From Cinclus cinclus (taxonomy: Eukaryota > Chordata > Aves > Passeriformes > Cinclidae): a stretch of 64,000 nucleotides of DNA. Under the pieces are notes generated by a model that worked only from the letters and a program-made list of their open reading frames with translations, was not told the DNA's origin and searched no databases. Where the stretch lies: positions 37,644,654 to 37,708,653 of the forward strand of contig NC_085052.1 of NCBI RefSeq assembly GCF_963662255.1. Reading direction: 5' to 3'. Numbering within the stretch: the first letter of the stretch is position 1; every line of letters starts with the position of its first letter. Position numbers and translations under genes: made by a program. Positions 1 through 14,200 of the stretch are shown in pieces.

Positions 1-1736
1 TAACCCCTGTGGTGTCACAATGCATCCCATGCCCTTTTAGGCCACTTGATGTCACAATGAATCATTTGATTCTTGGCCTCCACGGTGGCATAATAAATCC
101 TTGCTTCTATTGGTCCCCGTGCTGTAACAATCCATCCCTGGCCCTTTTTATACCCCCTGGTGTCAAAAGGGATTCTTAGATTGTTAGCCTGCATTGGGTC
201 ACAATGGATCCTTGATTCTCTTAACCCCTGTGGTGTCACAATGCATACCATGCCCTTTTAGGCCACTTGATGTCACAATGAATCATTTGATTCTTGGCCT
301 CCATGGTGGCGTAATTGTACCAGGTTTTAATTGGGCCCCATGCTTTCACAATAAATCCCTGCCACTTTTAGGCCCATTGGTGTCAAAAGGGATCATTAGA
401 TTGTTAGCCTGCATTGGGTCACAATGGTTCCTTGCTTCTCTTAACCTCTGTGGTGTCACAATGCATCCCATGCCCGTTTAGGCCACTTGATGTCACAATG
501 AATCATTTGATTCTTGGCCTCCATGGTGGCATAATAGATCCTTGCTTGTATTGGTCCCCATGCTGTAACAATTCATCCCTGGCCCTTTTAGGCCCATTGG
601 TGTCACAAGGGATCATTAGATTGTTAGCCTGCATTGGGTCACAATGGTTCCTTGCTTCTCTTAACCTCTGTGGTGTCACAATGCTTTCCAAGCCCTTTTA
701 GGCCACTTGGTCTTACAATGAATCATTTGATTTTTGGCCTCCATGGTGTCATAATGGTTCCTTGTTTCTATTGGGCCCCATACTGGCACAATTCATCCCT
801 GGCCCTTTTACGCCCCCTGGTGTCAAATGGGATCCGGGGATTATTAGCCTCCATTGGGTCACAATGGATCCTTGCTTCTCTTAACCCCTGTGCTGTCACA
901 ATGCATCCCATGCCCTTTTAGGCCACTTGATGTCACAATGAATCATTTGATTCTTGGCCTCCATGGTGTCATAATGGTTCCTTGTTTCTATTGGGCCCCA
1001 TGCTGTCACAATTCATCCCTGGCCCTTTTGGGCCCCCTGGTTTCTCAAGGGATCATTAGATTGTTAGCCTCCCTTGGGTCACAATGGATCCTTGCTTCTC
1101 TTAACCTCTGTGGTGTCACAATGCATCCCATGCCCTTTTAGGCCACATGATGTCACAATGAATTATTTGATTCTTGGCCTCCATGGTGGCATAATAGATC
1201 CTTGCTTCTATTGGTCCCCGTGCTGTAACAATCCATCCCTGCCCCTTTTAGGCCCATTGGTGTCAAAAGGGATCATTTGATTGTTAGCCTGCCTTGGGTC
1301 ACAATGGTTCCTTGCTTCTCTTAACCTCTGTGGTGTCACAATGCATCCCATGCCCTTTTAGGCCACTTGATGTCACAATGAATCATTTGATTCTTGGCCT
1401 CCATGGTGTCATAATGGTTCCTTGTTTCTATTGGGCCCCATGCTGTCACAATTCATCCCTGGCCCTTTTTACGCCCCCTGGTGTCAAATGGGATCCTGGG
1501 ATTATTAGCCTCCCTTGGGTCACAATGGATCCTTGCTTCTCTTAACCCCTGTGCTGTCACAATGCATCCCATGCCCTTTTAGGCCACTTGATGTCACAAT
1601 GAATCATTTGAGTCTTGGCCTCCATGGTGTCATAATAGATCCTTGCTTCTATTGGTCCCCGTGCTGTAACAATCCATCCCTGGCCCATTTTATATCCCCT
1701 GGTGCCACAAGGGATCATTAGATTGTTAGCCTGCAT

Positions 1737-1956
1737 TGGGTCACAATGGATCCTTGCTTCTCTTAACCCCTTTGGTGTCACAATGCATCCCATGCCCTTT
1801 TAGGCCACTTGATGTCACAATGAATCATTTGATTCTTGGCCTCCATGGTGGCGTAATTGTACCAGGTTTTACTTGGGCCCCATGCTTTCACAATAAATCC
1901 CTGCCACTTTTAGGCCCATTGGTGTCAAAAGGGATCATTAGATTGTTAGCCTGCAT
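1737..1956 (+). repeat. Example of monomer type C (220 bp)
   Basis: Type C has GGTGGCGTAATTGTACCAGG in subunit 4, CATGCTTTCACAATAAATCC and CTGCCACTTTTAGG in subunit 5, and GTGTCAAAAGGGATCATTAG in subunit 6. The AATAAATCC form was seen only left of about 44 kb. Right of that point C-like monomers carry AATACATCC or AATTCATCC instead. Confidence 0.85.
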
Positions 1957-4598
1957 TGGGTCACAATGGATCCTTGCTTCTCTTAACCTCTGTGGTGTCA
2001 CAATGCATCCCATGCCCTTTTAGGCCACATGATGTCACAATGAATTATTTGATTCTAGGCCTCCATGGTGGCTTAATAGATCTTTGCTTCTATTGGTCCC
2101 CGTGCTGTAACAATTCATCCCTGGCCCTTTTAGGCCCATTGGTGTCACAAGGGATCATTAGATTGTTAGCCTGCATTGGGTCACAATGGTTCCTTGCTTC
2201 TCTTAACCTCTGTGGCGTCACAATGCATCCCATGCCCTTTTAGGCCACTTGATGTCACAATGAATCATTTGAGTCTTGGCCTCCATGGTGTCATAATGGT
2301 TCCTTGTTTCTATTGGGCCCCATGCTGTCACAATTCATCCCTGGCCCTTTTACGCCCCCTGGTGTCAAATGGGATCCTGGGATTATTAGCCTCCATTGGG
2401 TCACAATGGATCCTTGCTTCTCTTAACCCCTGTGCTGTCACAATGCATCCCATGCCCTTTCAGGCCACATGATGTCACAATGAATCATTTGATTCTTGGC
2501 CGCAACGGTGGCATAATAGATCCTTGCTTCTATTGGTCCCCGTGCTGTAACAATCCATCCCTGGCCCTTTTTATACCCCCTGGTGCCACAAGGGATCATT
2601 AGATTGTTAGCCTGCATTGGGGCACAATGGTTCCTTGCTTCTCTTAACCTCTGTGCTGTCACAATGCATTCCAAGCCCTTCTAGGCCACTTGGTCTTACA
2701 ATGAACCATTTGATTCTTGGCCTTCATGGTGTCATAATGGTTCCTTGCCTCTAGAGGTCCCCATGCTGTCAGAGTTCATCCGTGGTCCTTTTTCGCCCCC
2801 TGGTGTCAAAAGGGATTCTTAGATTGTTAGCCTGCATTGGGTCACAATGGTTCCTTGCTTCTCTTAACCCCTGTGGTGTCACAATGCATCCCATGCCCTT
2901 TTAGGCCACTTGATGTCACAATGAATCATTTGATTCTTGGCCTCCATGGTGTCATAATGGTTCCTTGTTTCTATTGGGCCCCATGCTGTCACAATTCATC
3001 CCTGGCCCTTTTACGCCCCCTGGTGTCAAATGGGACCCCTGGATTATTAGCCTCCATTGGGTCACAATGGATCCTTGCTTCTCTTAACCTCTGTGGTGTC
3101 ACAATGCATCCCATGCCCTTTTAGGCCACATGATGTCACAATGAATTATTTGATTCTAGGCCTCCATGGTGGCATAATAGATCCTTGATTCTATTGTTCC
3201 CCGTGCTGTAACAATTCATCCCTGGACCTTTTAGGCCCATTGGTGTCACAAGGGATCATTAGATTGTTAGCCTCCATTGGGTCACAATGGATCCTTGCTT
3301 CTCTTAACCCCTGTGGTGTCACAATGCATCCCATGCCCTTTTAGGCCACTTCATGTCACAATGAATCATTTGATTCTTGGCCTCCATGGTGGCGTAATTG
3401 TACCAGGCTTTAATTGGGCCCCATGCTGTCACAATTCATCCCTGCCACTTTTAGGCCCATTGGTGTCAAAAGGGATCATTAGATTGTTAGCCTGCATTGG
3501 GTCACAATGGATCCTTGCTTCTCTTATCCCCTGTGCTGTCACAATGCATCCCATGCCCTTTTAGGCCACTTGATGTCACAATGAATTATTTGATTCTTGG
3601 CCTCCACGGTGGCATAATAGATCCTTGCTTCTATTGGTCCCCGTGCTGTAACAATTCATCCCTGGCCCTTTTAGGCCCATTGGTGTCAAAAGGGATCATT
3701 AGATTGTTAGCCTGCATTGGGTCACAATGGTTCCTTGCTTCTCTTAACCTCTGTGGTGTCACAATGCATCCCATGCCCTTTTAGGCCACTTGATGTCACA
3801 ATGAATCATTTGAGTCTTGGCCTCCATGGTGTCATAATGGTTCCTTGTTTCTATTGGGCCCCATGCTGTCACAATTCATCCCTGGCCCTTTTACGCCCCC
3901 TGGTGTCAAATGGGATCCTGGGATTATTAGCCTCCCTTGGGTCACAATGGATCCTTGCTTCTCTTAACCCCTGTGCTGTCACAATGCATCCCATGCCCTT
4001 TTAGGCCACTTGATGTCACAATGAATCATTTGATTCTTGGCCTCCACGGTGGCATAATAGATCCTTGCTTCTATTGGTCCCCGTGCTGTAACAATCCATC
4101 CCAGGCCCTTTTTATACCCCCTGGTGCCACAAGGGATCATTAGATTGTTAGCCTGCAGTAGGTCACAATGGTTCCTTGCTTCTCTTAACCTCTGTGGTGT
4201 CACAATGCATTCCAAGCCCTTTTAGGCCACTTGGTCTTACAATGAACCATTTGATTCTTGGCCTTCATGGTGTCTTAATGGTTCCTTGCTTCTATAGGTC
4301 CCCATGCTGTCAGAGTTCATCCGTGGTGCTTTTGCGCCCCCTGGTGCCACAAGGGATCATTAGATTGTTAGCCTGCATTGGGTCACAATGGTTCCTTGCT
4401 TCTCTTAACCCCTGTGGTGTCACAATGCATCCCATGCCCTTTTAGGCCACTTGATGTCACAATGAATCATTTGATTCTTGGCCTCCATGGTGGCATAATT
4501 GTACCAGGTTTTAATTGGGCCCCATGCTGTCACAATTCATCCCTGCCACTTTTAGGCCCATTGGTGTCAAAAGGGATCATTAGATTGTTAGCCTGCAT

Positions 4599-4819
4599 TG
4601 GGTCACAATGGATCCTTGCTTCTCTTAACCCCTGTGCTGTCACAATGCATCCCATGCCCTTTTAGGCCACTTGATGTCACAATGAATTATTTGATTCTTG
4701 GCCTCCATGGTGGCATAATAGATCCTTGCTTCTATTGGTCCCCGTGCTGTAACAATCCATCCCTGGCCCATTTTATATCCCCTGGTGCCACAAGGGATCA
4801 TTAGATTGTTAGCCTGCAT
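4599..4819 (+). repeat. Example of A-variant monomer with TATATCCCC (221 bp)
   Basis: This type A derivative carries CATTTTATATCCCCTGG in place of CTTTTTATACCCCCTGG. The same variant was seen near 1,690, 4,770, 9,395, 12,920, 15,560, 18,645 and 44,870, and in partly changed form near 43,760. It is always followed by a C or C-like context and was not seen right of about 45 kb. Confidence 0.8.
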
Positions 4820-5311
4820 TGGGTCACAATGGATCCTTGCTTCTCTTAACCCCTTTGGTGTCACAATGCATCCCATGCCCTTTTAGGCCACTTGATGTCA
4901 CAATGAATCATTTGATTCTTGGCCTCCATGGTGGCGTAATTGTACCAGATTTTACTTGGGCCCCATGCTTTCACAATAAACCCCTGCCACTTTTAGGCCC
5001 ATTGGTGTCAAAAGGGATCATTAGATTGTTAGCCTGCATTGGGTCACAATGGATCCTTGCTTCTCTTAACCTCTGTGGTGTCACAATGCATCCCATGCCC
5101 TTTTAGGCCACATGATGTCACAATGAATTATTTGATTCTAGGCCTCCATGGTGGCTTAATAGATCCTTGCTTCTATTGGTCCCCGTGATGTAACAATCCA
5201 TCCCTGCCCCTTTTAGGCCCATTGGTGTCACAAGGGATCATTAGATTGTTAGCCTGCATTGGGTCACAATGGTTCCTTGCTTCTCTTAACCTCTGTGGTG
5301 TCACAATGCAT

Positions 5312-8300
5312 TCCAAGCCCTTTTAGGCCACTTGGTCTTACAATGAACCATTTGATTCTTGGCCTTCATGGTGTCATAATGGTTCCTTGCTTCTATAGGT
5401 CCCCATGCTGTCAGAGTTCATTCGTGGTCCTTTTGCGCCCCCTGGTGGCAAAAGGGATTCTTAGATTGTTAGCCTGCATTGGGTCACAATGGTTCCTTGC
5501 TTCTCTTAACCCCTGTGCTATCACAATGCATCCCATGCCCTTTTAGGCCACTTGATGTCACAATGAATCATTTGATTCTTGGCCTCCATGGCGGCATAAT
5601 TGTACCAGGTTTTACTTGGGCCCCATGCTTTCACAATTCATCCCTGCCCCTTTTAGGCCCATTGGTGTCACAAGGGATCATTAGATTGTTAGCCTGCATT
5701 GGGTCACAATGGTTCCTTGCTTCTCTTAACCTCTGTGCTGTCACAATGCATCCCATGCCCTTTTAGGCCACTTGATGTCACAATGAATTATTTGATTCTT
5801 GGCCTCCATGGTGGCATAATAGATCCTTGCTTCTATTGGTCCCCGTGCTGTAACAATTCATCCCTGGCCCTTTTAGGCCCATTGGTGTCACAAGGGATCA
5901 TTAGATTGTTCGCGTGCATTGGGTCACAATGGTTCCTTGCTTCTCTTAACCTCTGTGGTGTCACAATGCATCCCATGCCCTTTTAGGCCACTTGATGTCA
6001 CAATGAATCATTTGATTCTTGGCCTCCATGGTGCCATAATGGTTCCTTGTTTCTATTGGGCCCCATGTTGTCACAATTCATCCCTGGCCCTTTTACGCCC
6101 CCTGGTGTCAAATGGGATCCTAGGACTATTAGCCTCCATTGGGTCACAATGGTTCCTTGCTTCTCTTAACCTCTGTGGTGTCACGATGCATTCCAAGCCC
6201 TTTTAGGCCACTTGGTCTTACAATGAACCATTTGATTCTTGGCCTCCACGGTGGCATAATAGATCCTTGCTTCTATTGGTCCCCGTGCTGTAACAATCCA
6301 TCCCTGGCCCTTTTTATACCCCCTGGTGCCACAAGGGATCATTAGATTGTTAGCCTGCATTGGGTCACAATGGATCCTTGTTTCTCTTAACCCCTGTGCT
6401 GTCACAATGCATCCCATGCCCTTTTAGGCCACTTGATGTCACAATGAATCATTTGATTCTTGGCCTCCATGGTGGCATAATTTTACCAGGTTTTACTTGG
6501 GCCCCATGCTTTCACAATTCATCCCTGCCCCTTTTAGGCCCATTGGTGTCACAAGGTATCATTAGATTGTTAGCCTGCATTGGGTCACAATGGTTCCTTG
6601 CTTCTCTTAACCTCTGTGGTGTCACAATGCATCCCATGGCCTTTTAGGCCACTTGATGTCACAATGAATCATTTGATTCTTGGCCTCCATGGTGTCATAA
6701 TGGTTCCTTGTTTCTATTGGGCCCCAGGCTGTCACAATTCATCCCTGGCCCTTTTACGCCCCCTGGTGTCTAATGGGATCCTGGGATTATTAGCCTCCCT
6801 TGGGTCACAATGGATCCTTGCTTCTCTTAACCCCTGTGCTGTCACAATGCATCCCATGCCCTTTTAGGCCACTTGATGTCACAATGAATCATTTGATTCT
6901 TGGCCTCCATGGTGGCATAATAGATCCTTGCTTCTATTGGTCCCCGTGCTGTAACAATCCATCCCTGGCCCTTTTTATACCCCCTGCTGCCACAAGGGAT
7001 CATTAGATTGTTAGCCTGCATTGGGTCACAATGGTTCTTTGCTTCTCTTAACCTGTGTGCTGTCACAATGCATCCCATGCCCTTTTAGGCCACTTGATGT
7101 CACAATGAATCATTTGATTCTTGGCCTCCATTGTGGCATAATAGATCCTTGCTTCTATTGGTCCCCGTGCTGTAACAATCCATCCCAGGCCCTTTTTATG
7201 CCCCCTGATGCCACAAGGGATCATTAGATTGTTAGCCTGCATTGGGTCACAATGGTTCCTTGCTTCTCTTAACCTCTGTGGTGTCATAATCCATTCCAAG
7301 CCCTTTTAGGCCACTTGGTCTTACAATGAACCATTTGATTCTTGGCCTCCATGGTGTCATAATGGTTCCTTGCTTCTATAGGACCCCATGCTGTCAGAGT
7401 TCATCCGTGGTCATTTTACGCCCCCTGGTGTCCAATGGGATTCTTAGATTGTTAGCCTGCATTGGGTCACAATGGATCCTTGCTTCTCTTAACCCCTGTG
7501 CTGTCACAATGCATCCCATGCCCTTTTAGGCCACTTCATGTCACAAGGAATCATTTGATTCTTGGCCTCCATGGTGGCGTAATTGCACCAGGTTTTACTT
7601 GGGCCCCATGCTGTAACAATTCATCCCTGCCCCTTTTAGGCCCATTGGTGTCACAAGGTATCATTAGATTGTTAGCCTGCATTGGGTCACAATGGTTCCT
7701 TGCTTCTCTTAACCTCTGTGGTGTCACAATGCATCCCATGCCCTTTTAGGCCACATGATGTCACAATGAATCATTTGATTCTTGGCCTCCATGGTGTCAT
7801 AATGGTTCCTTGTTTCTATTGGGCCCCATGCTGTCACAATTCATCCCTGGCCCTTTTACGCCCCCTGGTGTCAAATGGGATCCTGGGATTATTAGCCTGC
7901 ATTGGGTCACAATGGTTCCTTGCTTCTCTTAACCTCTGTGGTGTCACAATGCATTCCAAGCCCTTTTAGGCCACTTGGTCTTACAATGAACCATTTGATT
8001 CTTGGCCTTCATGGTGTCATAATGGTTCCTTGCTTCTATAGGTCCCCATGCTGTCAGAGTTCATTCGTGGTCCTTTTGCGCCCCCTGGTGGCAAAAAGGA
8101 TTCTTAGATTGTTAGCCTGCATTGGGTCACAATGGTTCCTTGCTTCTCTTAACCCCTGTGCTATCACAATGCATCCCATGCCCTTTTAGGCCACTTGATG
8201 TCACAATGAATCATTTGATTCTTGGCTTCCATGGTGGCATAATAGATCCTTGCTTCTATTGGTCCCCGTGCTGGAACAATCCATCACTGGCCCTTTTTAT

Positions 8301-11232
8301 ACCCCCTGGTGCCACAAGGGATCATTAGATTGTTAGCCTGCATTGGGTCACAATGGATCCTTGCTTCTCTTAACCCCTTTGGTGTCACAATGCATCCCAT
8401 GCCCTTTTAGGCCACTTGATGTCACAATGAATCATTTGATTCTTGGCCTCCATGGTGGCGTAATTGTACCAGGCTTTAATTGGGCCCCATGCTGTCACAA
8501 TTCATCCCTGCCACTTTTAGGCCCATTGGTGTCAAAAGGGATCATTAGATTGTTAGCCTGCAATGGGTCACAATGGATCCTTGCTTCTCTTAACCCCTGT
8601 GCTGTCACAATGCATCCCATGCCCTTTTAGGCCACTTGATGTCACAATGAACCATTTGATTCTTGGCCTTCATGGTGTCATAATGGTTCCTTGCTTCCAT
8701 AGGTCCCCATGCTGTCAGAGTTCATCCGTGGTCCTTTTGCGCCCCCTGGTGTCAAAAGGGATTCTTAGATTGTTAGCCTGCATTGGGTCACAATGGTTCC
8801 TTGCTTCTCTTAACCTCTGTGGTGTCACAATTCATCCCATGCCCTTTTAGGCCACTTGATGTCACAATGAATCATTTGAGTCTTGGCCTCCATGGTGTCA
8901 TAATGGTTCCTTGTTTCTATTGGGCCCCATGCTGTCACAATTCATCCCTGGCCCTTTTACGCCCCCTGGTGTCAAATGGGATCCTGGGATTATTAGCCTC
9001 CATTGGGTCACAATGGATCCTTGCTTCTCTTAACCTCTGTGCTGTCACAATGCATCCCATGCCCTTTTAGGCCACTTGATGTCACAATGAATCATTTGAT
9101 TCTTGGCCTCCATGGTGTCATAATGGTTCCTTTTTTCTATTGGGCCCCATGCTGTCACAATTCATCCCTGCCACTTTTAGGCCCATTGGTGTCAAAAGGG
9201 ATCATTAGATTGTTAGCCTGCATTGGGTCACAATGGATCCTTGCTTCTCTTAACCCCTGTGCTGTCACAATGCATCCCATGCCCTTTTAGGCCACTTGAT
9301 GTCACAATGAATTATTTGATTCTTGGCCTCCATGGTGGCATAATAGATCCTTGCTTCTATTGGTCCCCGTGCTGTAACAATCCATCCCTGGCCCATTTTA
9401 TATCCCCTGGTGCCACAAGGGATCATTAGATTGTTAGCCTGCATTGGGTCACAATGGATCCTTGCTTCTCTTAACCCCTTTGCTGTCACAATGCATCCCA
9501 TGCCCTTTTAGGCCACTTGATGTCACAATGAATCATTTGATTCTTGGCCTCCATGGTGGCGTAATTGTACCAGGTTTTACTTGGGCCCCATGCTTTCACA
9601 ATAAATCCCTGCCACTTTTAGGCCCATTGGTGTCAAAAGGGATCATTAGATTTTTAGCCTGCATTGGGTCACAATAGATCCTTGCTTCTCTTAACCCCTG
9701 TGCTGTCACAATGCATCCCATGACCTTTTAGGCCACATGATGTCACAATGAATTATTTGATTCTAGGCCTCCATGGTGGCTTAATAGATCCTTGCTTCTA
9801 TTGGTCCCCGTGCTGTAACAATTCATCCCTGGCCCTTTTAGGCCGATTGGTGTCACAAGGGATCATTAGATTGTTAGCCTGCATTGGGTCACAATGGTTC
9901 CTTGCTTCTCTTAACCCCTGTGGTGTCACAATACATCCCATGCCCTTTTAGGCCACTTGATGTCACAATGAATCATTTGAGTCTTGGCCTCCATGGTGTC
10001 ATAATGGTTCCTTGTTTCTATTGGGCCCCATGCTGTCACAATTCATCCCTGGCCCTTTTACGCCCCCTGGTGTCAAATGGGATTCTTGGATTATTAGCCT
10101 CCATTGGGTCACAATGGATCCTTGCTTCTCTTAACCCCTGTGCTGTCACAATGCATCCCATGCCCTTTTAGGCCACTTGATGTCACAATGAATCATTTGA
10201 TTCTTGGCCTCCACGGTCGCATAATAGATCCTTGCTTCTATTGGCCCCCGTGCTGTAACAATCCATCCCAGGCCCTTTTTATACACCCTGGTGCCACAAG
10301 GGATCATTAGATTGTTAGCCTGCATTGGGTCACAATGGTTCCTTGCTTCTCTTAACCTCTGTGGTGTCACAATGCATTCCAAGCCCTTTTAGGCCACTTG
10401 GTCTTACAATGAACCATTTGATTCTTGGCCTTCATGGTGTCATAATGGTTCCTTGCTTCTATAGGTCCCAATGCTGTCAGAGTTCATCCGTGGTCCTTTT
10501 GCACCCCCTGGTGCCACAAGGGATCATTAGATTGTTAGCCTGCATTGGGTCACAATGGTTCCTTGCTTCTCTTAACCCCTGTGGTGTCACAATGCATCCC
10601 ATGCCCTTTTAGGCCACTTGATGTCACAATGAATCTTTTGATTCTTGGCCTCCATGGTGGCATAATTGTACCAGGTTTTACTTGGGCCCCATGCTGTAAC
10701 AATTCATCCCTGCCCCTTTTAGGCCCATTGGTGTCACAAGGGATCATTAGATTGTTAGCCTGCATTGGGTCACAATGGTTCCTTGCTTCTCTTAACCTCT
10801 GTGGTGTCACAATGCATCCCATGACTTTTTAGGCCACTTGATGTCACAATGAATCATTTGATTCTTGGCCTCCATGGTGTCATAATGGTTCCTTGCTTCC
10901 ATAGGTCCCCATGCTGTCAGAGTTCATCCGTGGTCCTTTTGCGCCCCCTGGTGTCAAAAGGGATTCTTAGATTGTTAGCCTGCATTGGGTCACAATGGTT
11001 CCTTGCTTCTCTTAACCCCTGTGGTGTCACAATGCATCCCATGCCCTTTTAGGCCACTTGATGTCACAATGAATCATTTGAGTCTTGGCCTCCATGGTGT
11101 CATAATGGTTCCTTGTTTCTATTGGGCCCCATGCTGTCACAATTCATCCCTGGCCCTTTTACGCCCCCTGGTGTCAAATGGGATCCTGGGATTATTAGCC
11201 TCCATTGGGTCACAATGGATCCTTGCTTCTCT
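5312..11232 (+). repeat. Mixed-monomer segment between the two large copies
   Basis: This stretch has about 27 ordinary monomers in mixed order, mainly A, B, C, D and F. It contains a small internal duplication: about 5,247-5,585 recurs at 7,890-8,228 (offset 2,643, 12 monomers), sharing the rare forms GTTCATTCGTGG, CTGGTGGCAAAA and GCTATCACAATGC. It ends with an A-D-C module at 10,105-10,84x that recurs four more times downstream. No gene or foreign insertion was seen. Confidence 0.85.
5700..5919 (+). repeat. Example of monomer type F (220 bp)
   Basis: Type F has the A-like subunit 4 (GGTGGCATAATAG) and GCTGTAACAATTCATCC in subunit 5. It then continues with TTTTAGGCCCATTGGTGTCA and not the A-type TTTTTATACCCCC. 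It may be an older state or an A-by-C exchange product. Many copies are preceded by the ACATGATGTCAC and GAATTATTTG subunit 3 variant. Confidence 0.75.
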
Positions 11233-14200
11233 TAACCCCTGTGGTGTCACAATGCATCCCATGCCCTTTTAGGCCACTTGATGTCACAATGAATCATTTG
11301 ATTCTTGGCCTCCACGGTGGCATAATAAATCCTTGCTTCTATTGGTCCCCGTGCTGTAACAATCCATCCCTGGCCCTTTTTATACCCCCTGGTGTCAAAA
11401 GGGATTCTTAGATTGTTAGCCTGCATTGGGTCACAATGGATCCTTGATTCTCTTAACCCCTGTGGTGTCACAATGCATACCATGCCCTTTTAGGCCACTT
11501 GATGTCACAATGAATCATTTGATTCTTGGCCTCCATGGTGGCGTAATTGTACCAGGTTTTAATTGGGCCCCATGCTTTCACAATAAATCCCTGCCACTTT
11601 TAGGCCCATTGGTGTCAAAAGGGATCATTAGATTGTTAGCCTGCATTGGGTCACAATGGTTCCTTGCTTCTCTTAACCTCTGTGGTGTCACAATGCATCC
11701 CATGCCCGTTTAGGCCACTTGATGTCACAATGAATCATTTGATTCTTGGCCTCCATGGTGGCATAATAGATCCTTGCTTCTATTGGTCCCCATGCTGTAA
11801 CAATTCATCCCTGGCCCTTTTAGGCCCATTGGTGTCACAAGGGATCATTAGATTGTTAGCCTGCATTGGGTCACAATGGTTCCTTGCTTCTCTTAACCTC
11901 TGTGGTGTCACAATGCTTTCCAAGCCCTTTTAGGCCACTTGGTCTTACAATGAATCATTTGATTTTTGGCCTCCATGGTGTCATAATGGTTCCTTGTTTC
12001 TATTGGGCCCCATACTGGCACAATTCATCCCTGGCCCTTTTACGCCCCCTGGTGTCAAATGGGATCCTGGGATTATTAGCCTCCATTGGGTCACAATGGA
12101 TCCTTGCTTCTCTTAACCCCTGTGCTGTCACAATGCATCCCATGCCCTTTTAGGCCACTTGATGTCACAATGAATCATTTGATTCTTGGCCTCCATGGTG
12201 TCATAATGGTTCCTTGTTTCTATTGGGCCCCATGCTGTCACAATTCATCCCTGGCCCTTTTGGGCCCCCTGGTTTCTCAAGGGATCATTAGATTGTTAGC
12301 CTCCCTTGGGTCACAATGGATCCTTGCTTCTCTTAACCTCTGTGGTGTCACAATGCATCCCATGCCCTTTTAGGCCACATGATGTCACAATGAATTATTT
12401 GATTCTTGGCCTCCATGGTGGCATAATAGATCCTTGCTTCTATTGGTCCCCGTGCTGTAACAATCCATCCCTGCCCCTTTTAGGCCCATTGGTGTCAAAA
12501 GGGATCATTAGATTGTTAGCCTGCATTGGGTCACAATGGTTCCTTGCTTCTCTTAACCTCTGTGGTGTCACAATGCATCCCATGCCCTTTTAGGCCACTT
12601 GATGTCACAATGAATCATTTGATTCTTGGCCTCCATGGTGTCATAATGGTTCCTTGTTTCTATTGGGCCCCATGCTGTCACAATTCATCCCTGGCCCTTT
12701 TTACGCCCCCTGGTGTCAAATGGGATCCTGGGATTATTAGCCTCCCTTGGGTCACAATGGATCCTTGCTTCTCTTAACCCCTGTGCTGTCACAATGCATC
12801 CCATGCCCTTTTAGGCCACTTGATGTCACAATGAATCATTTGAGTCTTGGCCTCCATGGTGTCATAATAGATCCTTGCTTCTATTGGTCCCCGTGCTGTA
12901 ACAATCCATCCCTGGCCCATTTTATATCCCCTGGTGCCACAAGGGATCATTAGATTGTTAGCCTGCATTGGGTCACAATGGATCCTTGCTTCTCTTAACC
13001 CCTTTGGTGTCACAATGCATCCCATGCCCTTTTAGGCCACTTGATGTCACAATGAATCATTTGATTCTTGGCCTCCATGGTGGCGTAATTGTACCAGGTT
13101 TTACTTGGGCCCCATGCTTTCACAATAAATCCCTGCCACTTTTAGGCCCATTGGTGTCAAAAGGGATCATTAGATTGTTAGCCTCCATTGGGTCACAATG
13201 GATCCTTGCTTCTCTTAACCCCTGTGCTGTCACAATGCATCCCATGCCCTTTCAGGCCACATGATGTCACAATGAATCATTTGATTCTTGGCCGCAACGG
13301 TGGCATAATAGATCCTTGCTTCTATTGGTCCCCGTGCTGTAACAATCCATCCCTGGCCCTTTTTATACCCCCTGGTGCCACAAGGGATCATTAGATTGTT
13401 AGCCTGCATTGGGGCACAATGGTTCCTTGCTTCTCTTAAACTCTGTGCTGTCACAATGCATTCCAAGCCCTTCTAGGCCACTTGGTCTTACAATGAACCA
13501 TTTGATTCTTGGCCTTCATGGTGTCATAATGGTTCCTTGCCTCTAGAGGTCCCCATGCTGTCAGAGTTCATCCGTGGTCCTTTTTCGCCCCCTGGTGTCA
13601 AAAGGGATTCTTAGATTGTTAGCCTGCATTGGGTCACAATGGTTCCTTGCTTCTCTTAACCCCTGTGGTGTCACAATGCATCCCATGCCCTTTTAGGCCA
13701 CTTGATGTCACAATGAATCATTTGATTCTTGGCCTCCATGGTGTCATAATGGTTCCTTGTTTCTATTGGGCCCCATGCTGTCACAATTCATCCCTGGCCC
13801 TTTTACGCCCCCTGGTGTCAAATGGGACCCCTGGATTATTAGCCTCCATTGGGTCACAATGGATCCTTGCTTCTCTTAACCTCTGTGGTGTCACAATGCA
13901 TCCCATGCCCTTTTAGGCCACATGATGTCACAATGAATTATTTGATTCTAGGCCTCCATGGTGGCATAATAGATCCTTGATTCTATTGTTCCCCGTGCTG
14001 TAACAATTCATCCCTGGACCTTTTAGGCCCATTGGTGTCACAAGGGATCATTAGATTGTTAGCCTCCATTGGGTCACAATGGATCCTTGCTTCTCTTAAC
14101 CCCTGTGGTGTCACAATGCATCCCATGCCCTTTTAGGCCACTTCATGTCACAATGAATCATTTGATTCTTGGCCTCCATGGTGGCGTAATTGTACCAGGC

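Larger units (their letters stand above)
1..5311 (+). repeat. Large duplicated block, copy 1 (left edge outside window)
   Basis: Bases 1-5,311 reappear at 11,233-16,103. The offset is 11,232 up to about 1,950 and 10,792 from about 2,390, so copy 1 holds exactly 440 bp (two monomers) that copy 2 lacks. Outside that step I noticed only a handful of substitutions, for example 548 (G, versus C at 11,780), 836 (G, versus T at 12,068) and 1,278 (T, versus A). The right limit is sharp: at 5,312 the sequence turns to CATTCCAAG while copy 2 has CATCCCATG. Confidence 0.9.

Noticed and set aside
15..251. Minus-strand open frames of 62-90 codons repeated through the array
   Set aside because: They appear only where type A or C sequence happens to lack stops and repeat with the satellite period. 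No start context, codon bias or family resemblance supports coding.
194..481. Recurring 95-codon (and 67-89 codon) plus-strand open frames, apparently hundreds of related small hydrophobic proteins
   Set aside because: They recur every 220 bp, mostly start at TTG at the monomer junction, overlap the next frame and stop at the same TAG in subunit 2. The reading frame rotates each monomer because 220 is not divisible by 3. Neighbouring monomers differ without regard to codon position. These are repeat artefacts, not genes.
2740..2760. GCCTCTAGAGG near 2,748 (also 13,540, 21,909, 26,313 and 42,393) as a possible protein-binding palindrome
   Set aside because: It is a D-type variant of CTTCTATAGG, copied to five places by block duplication. 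The palindrome arises from two substitutions and shows no independent sign of function.
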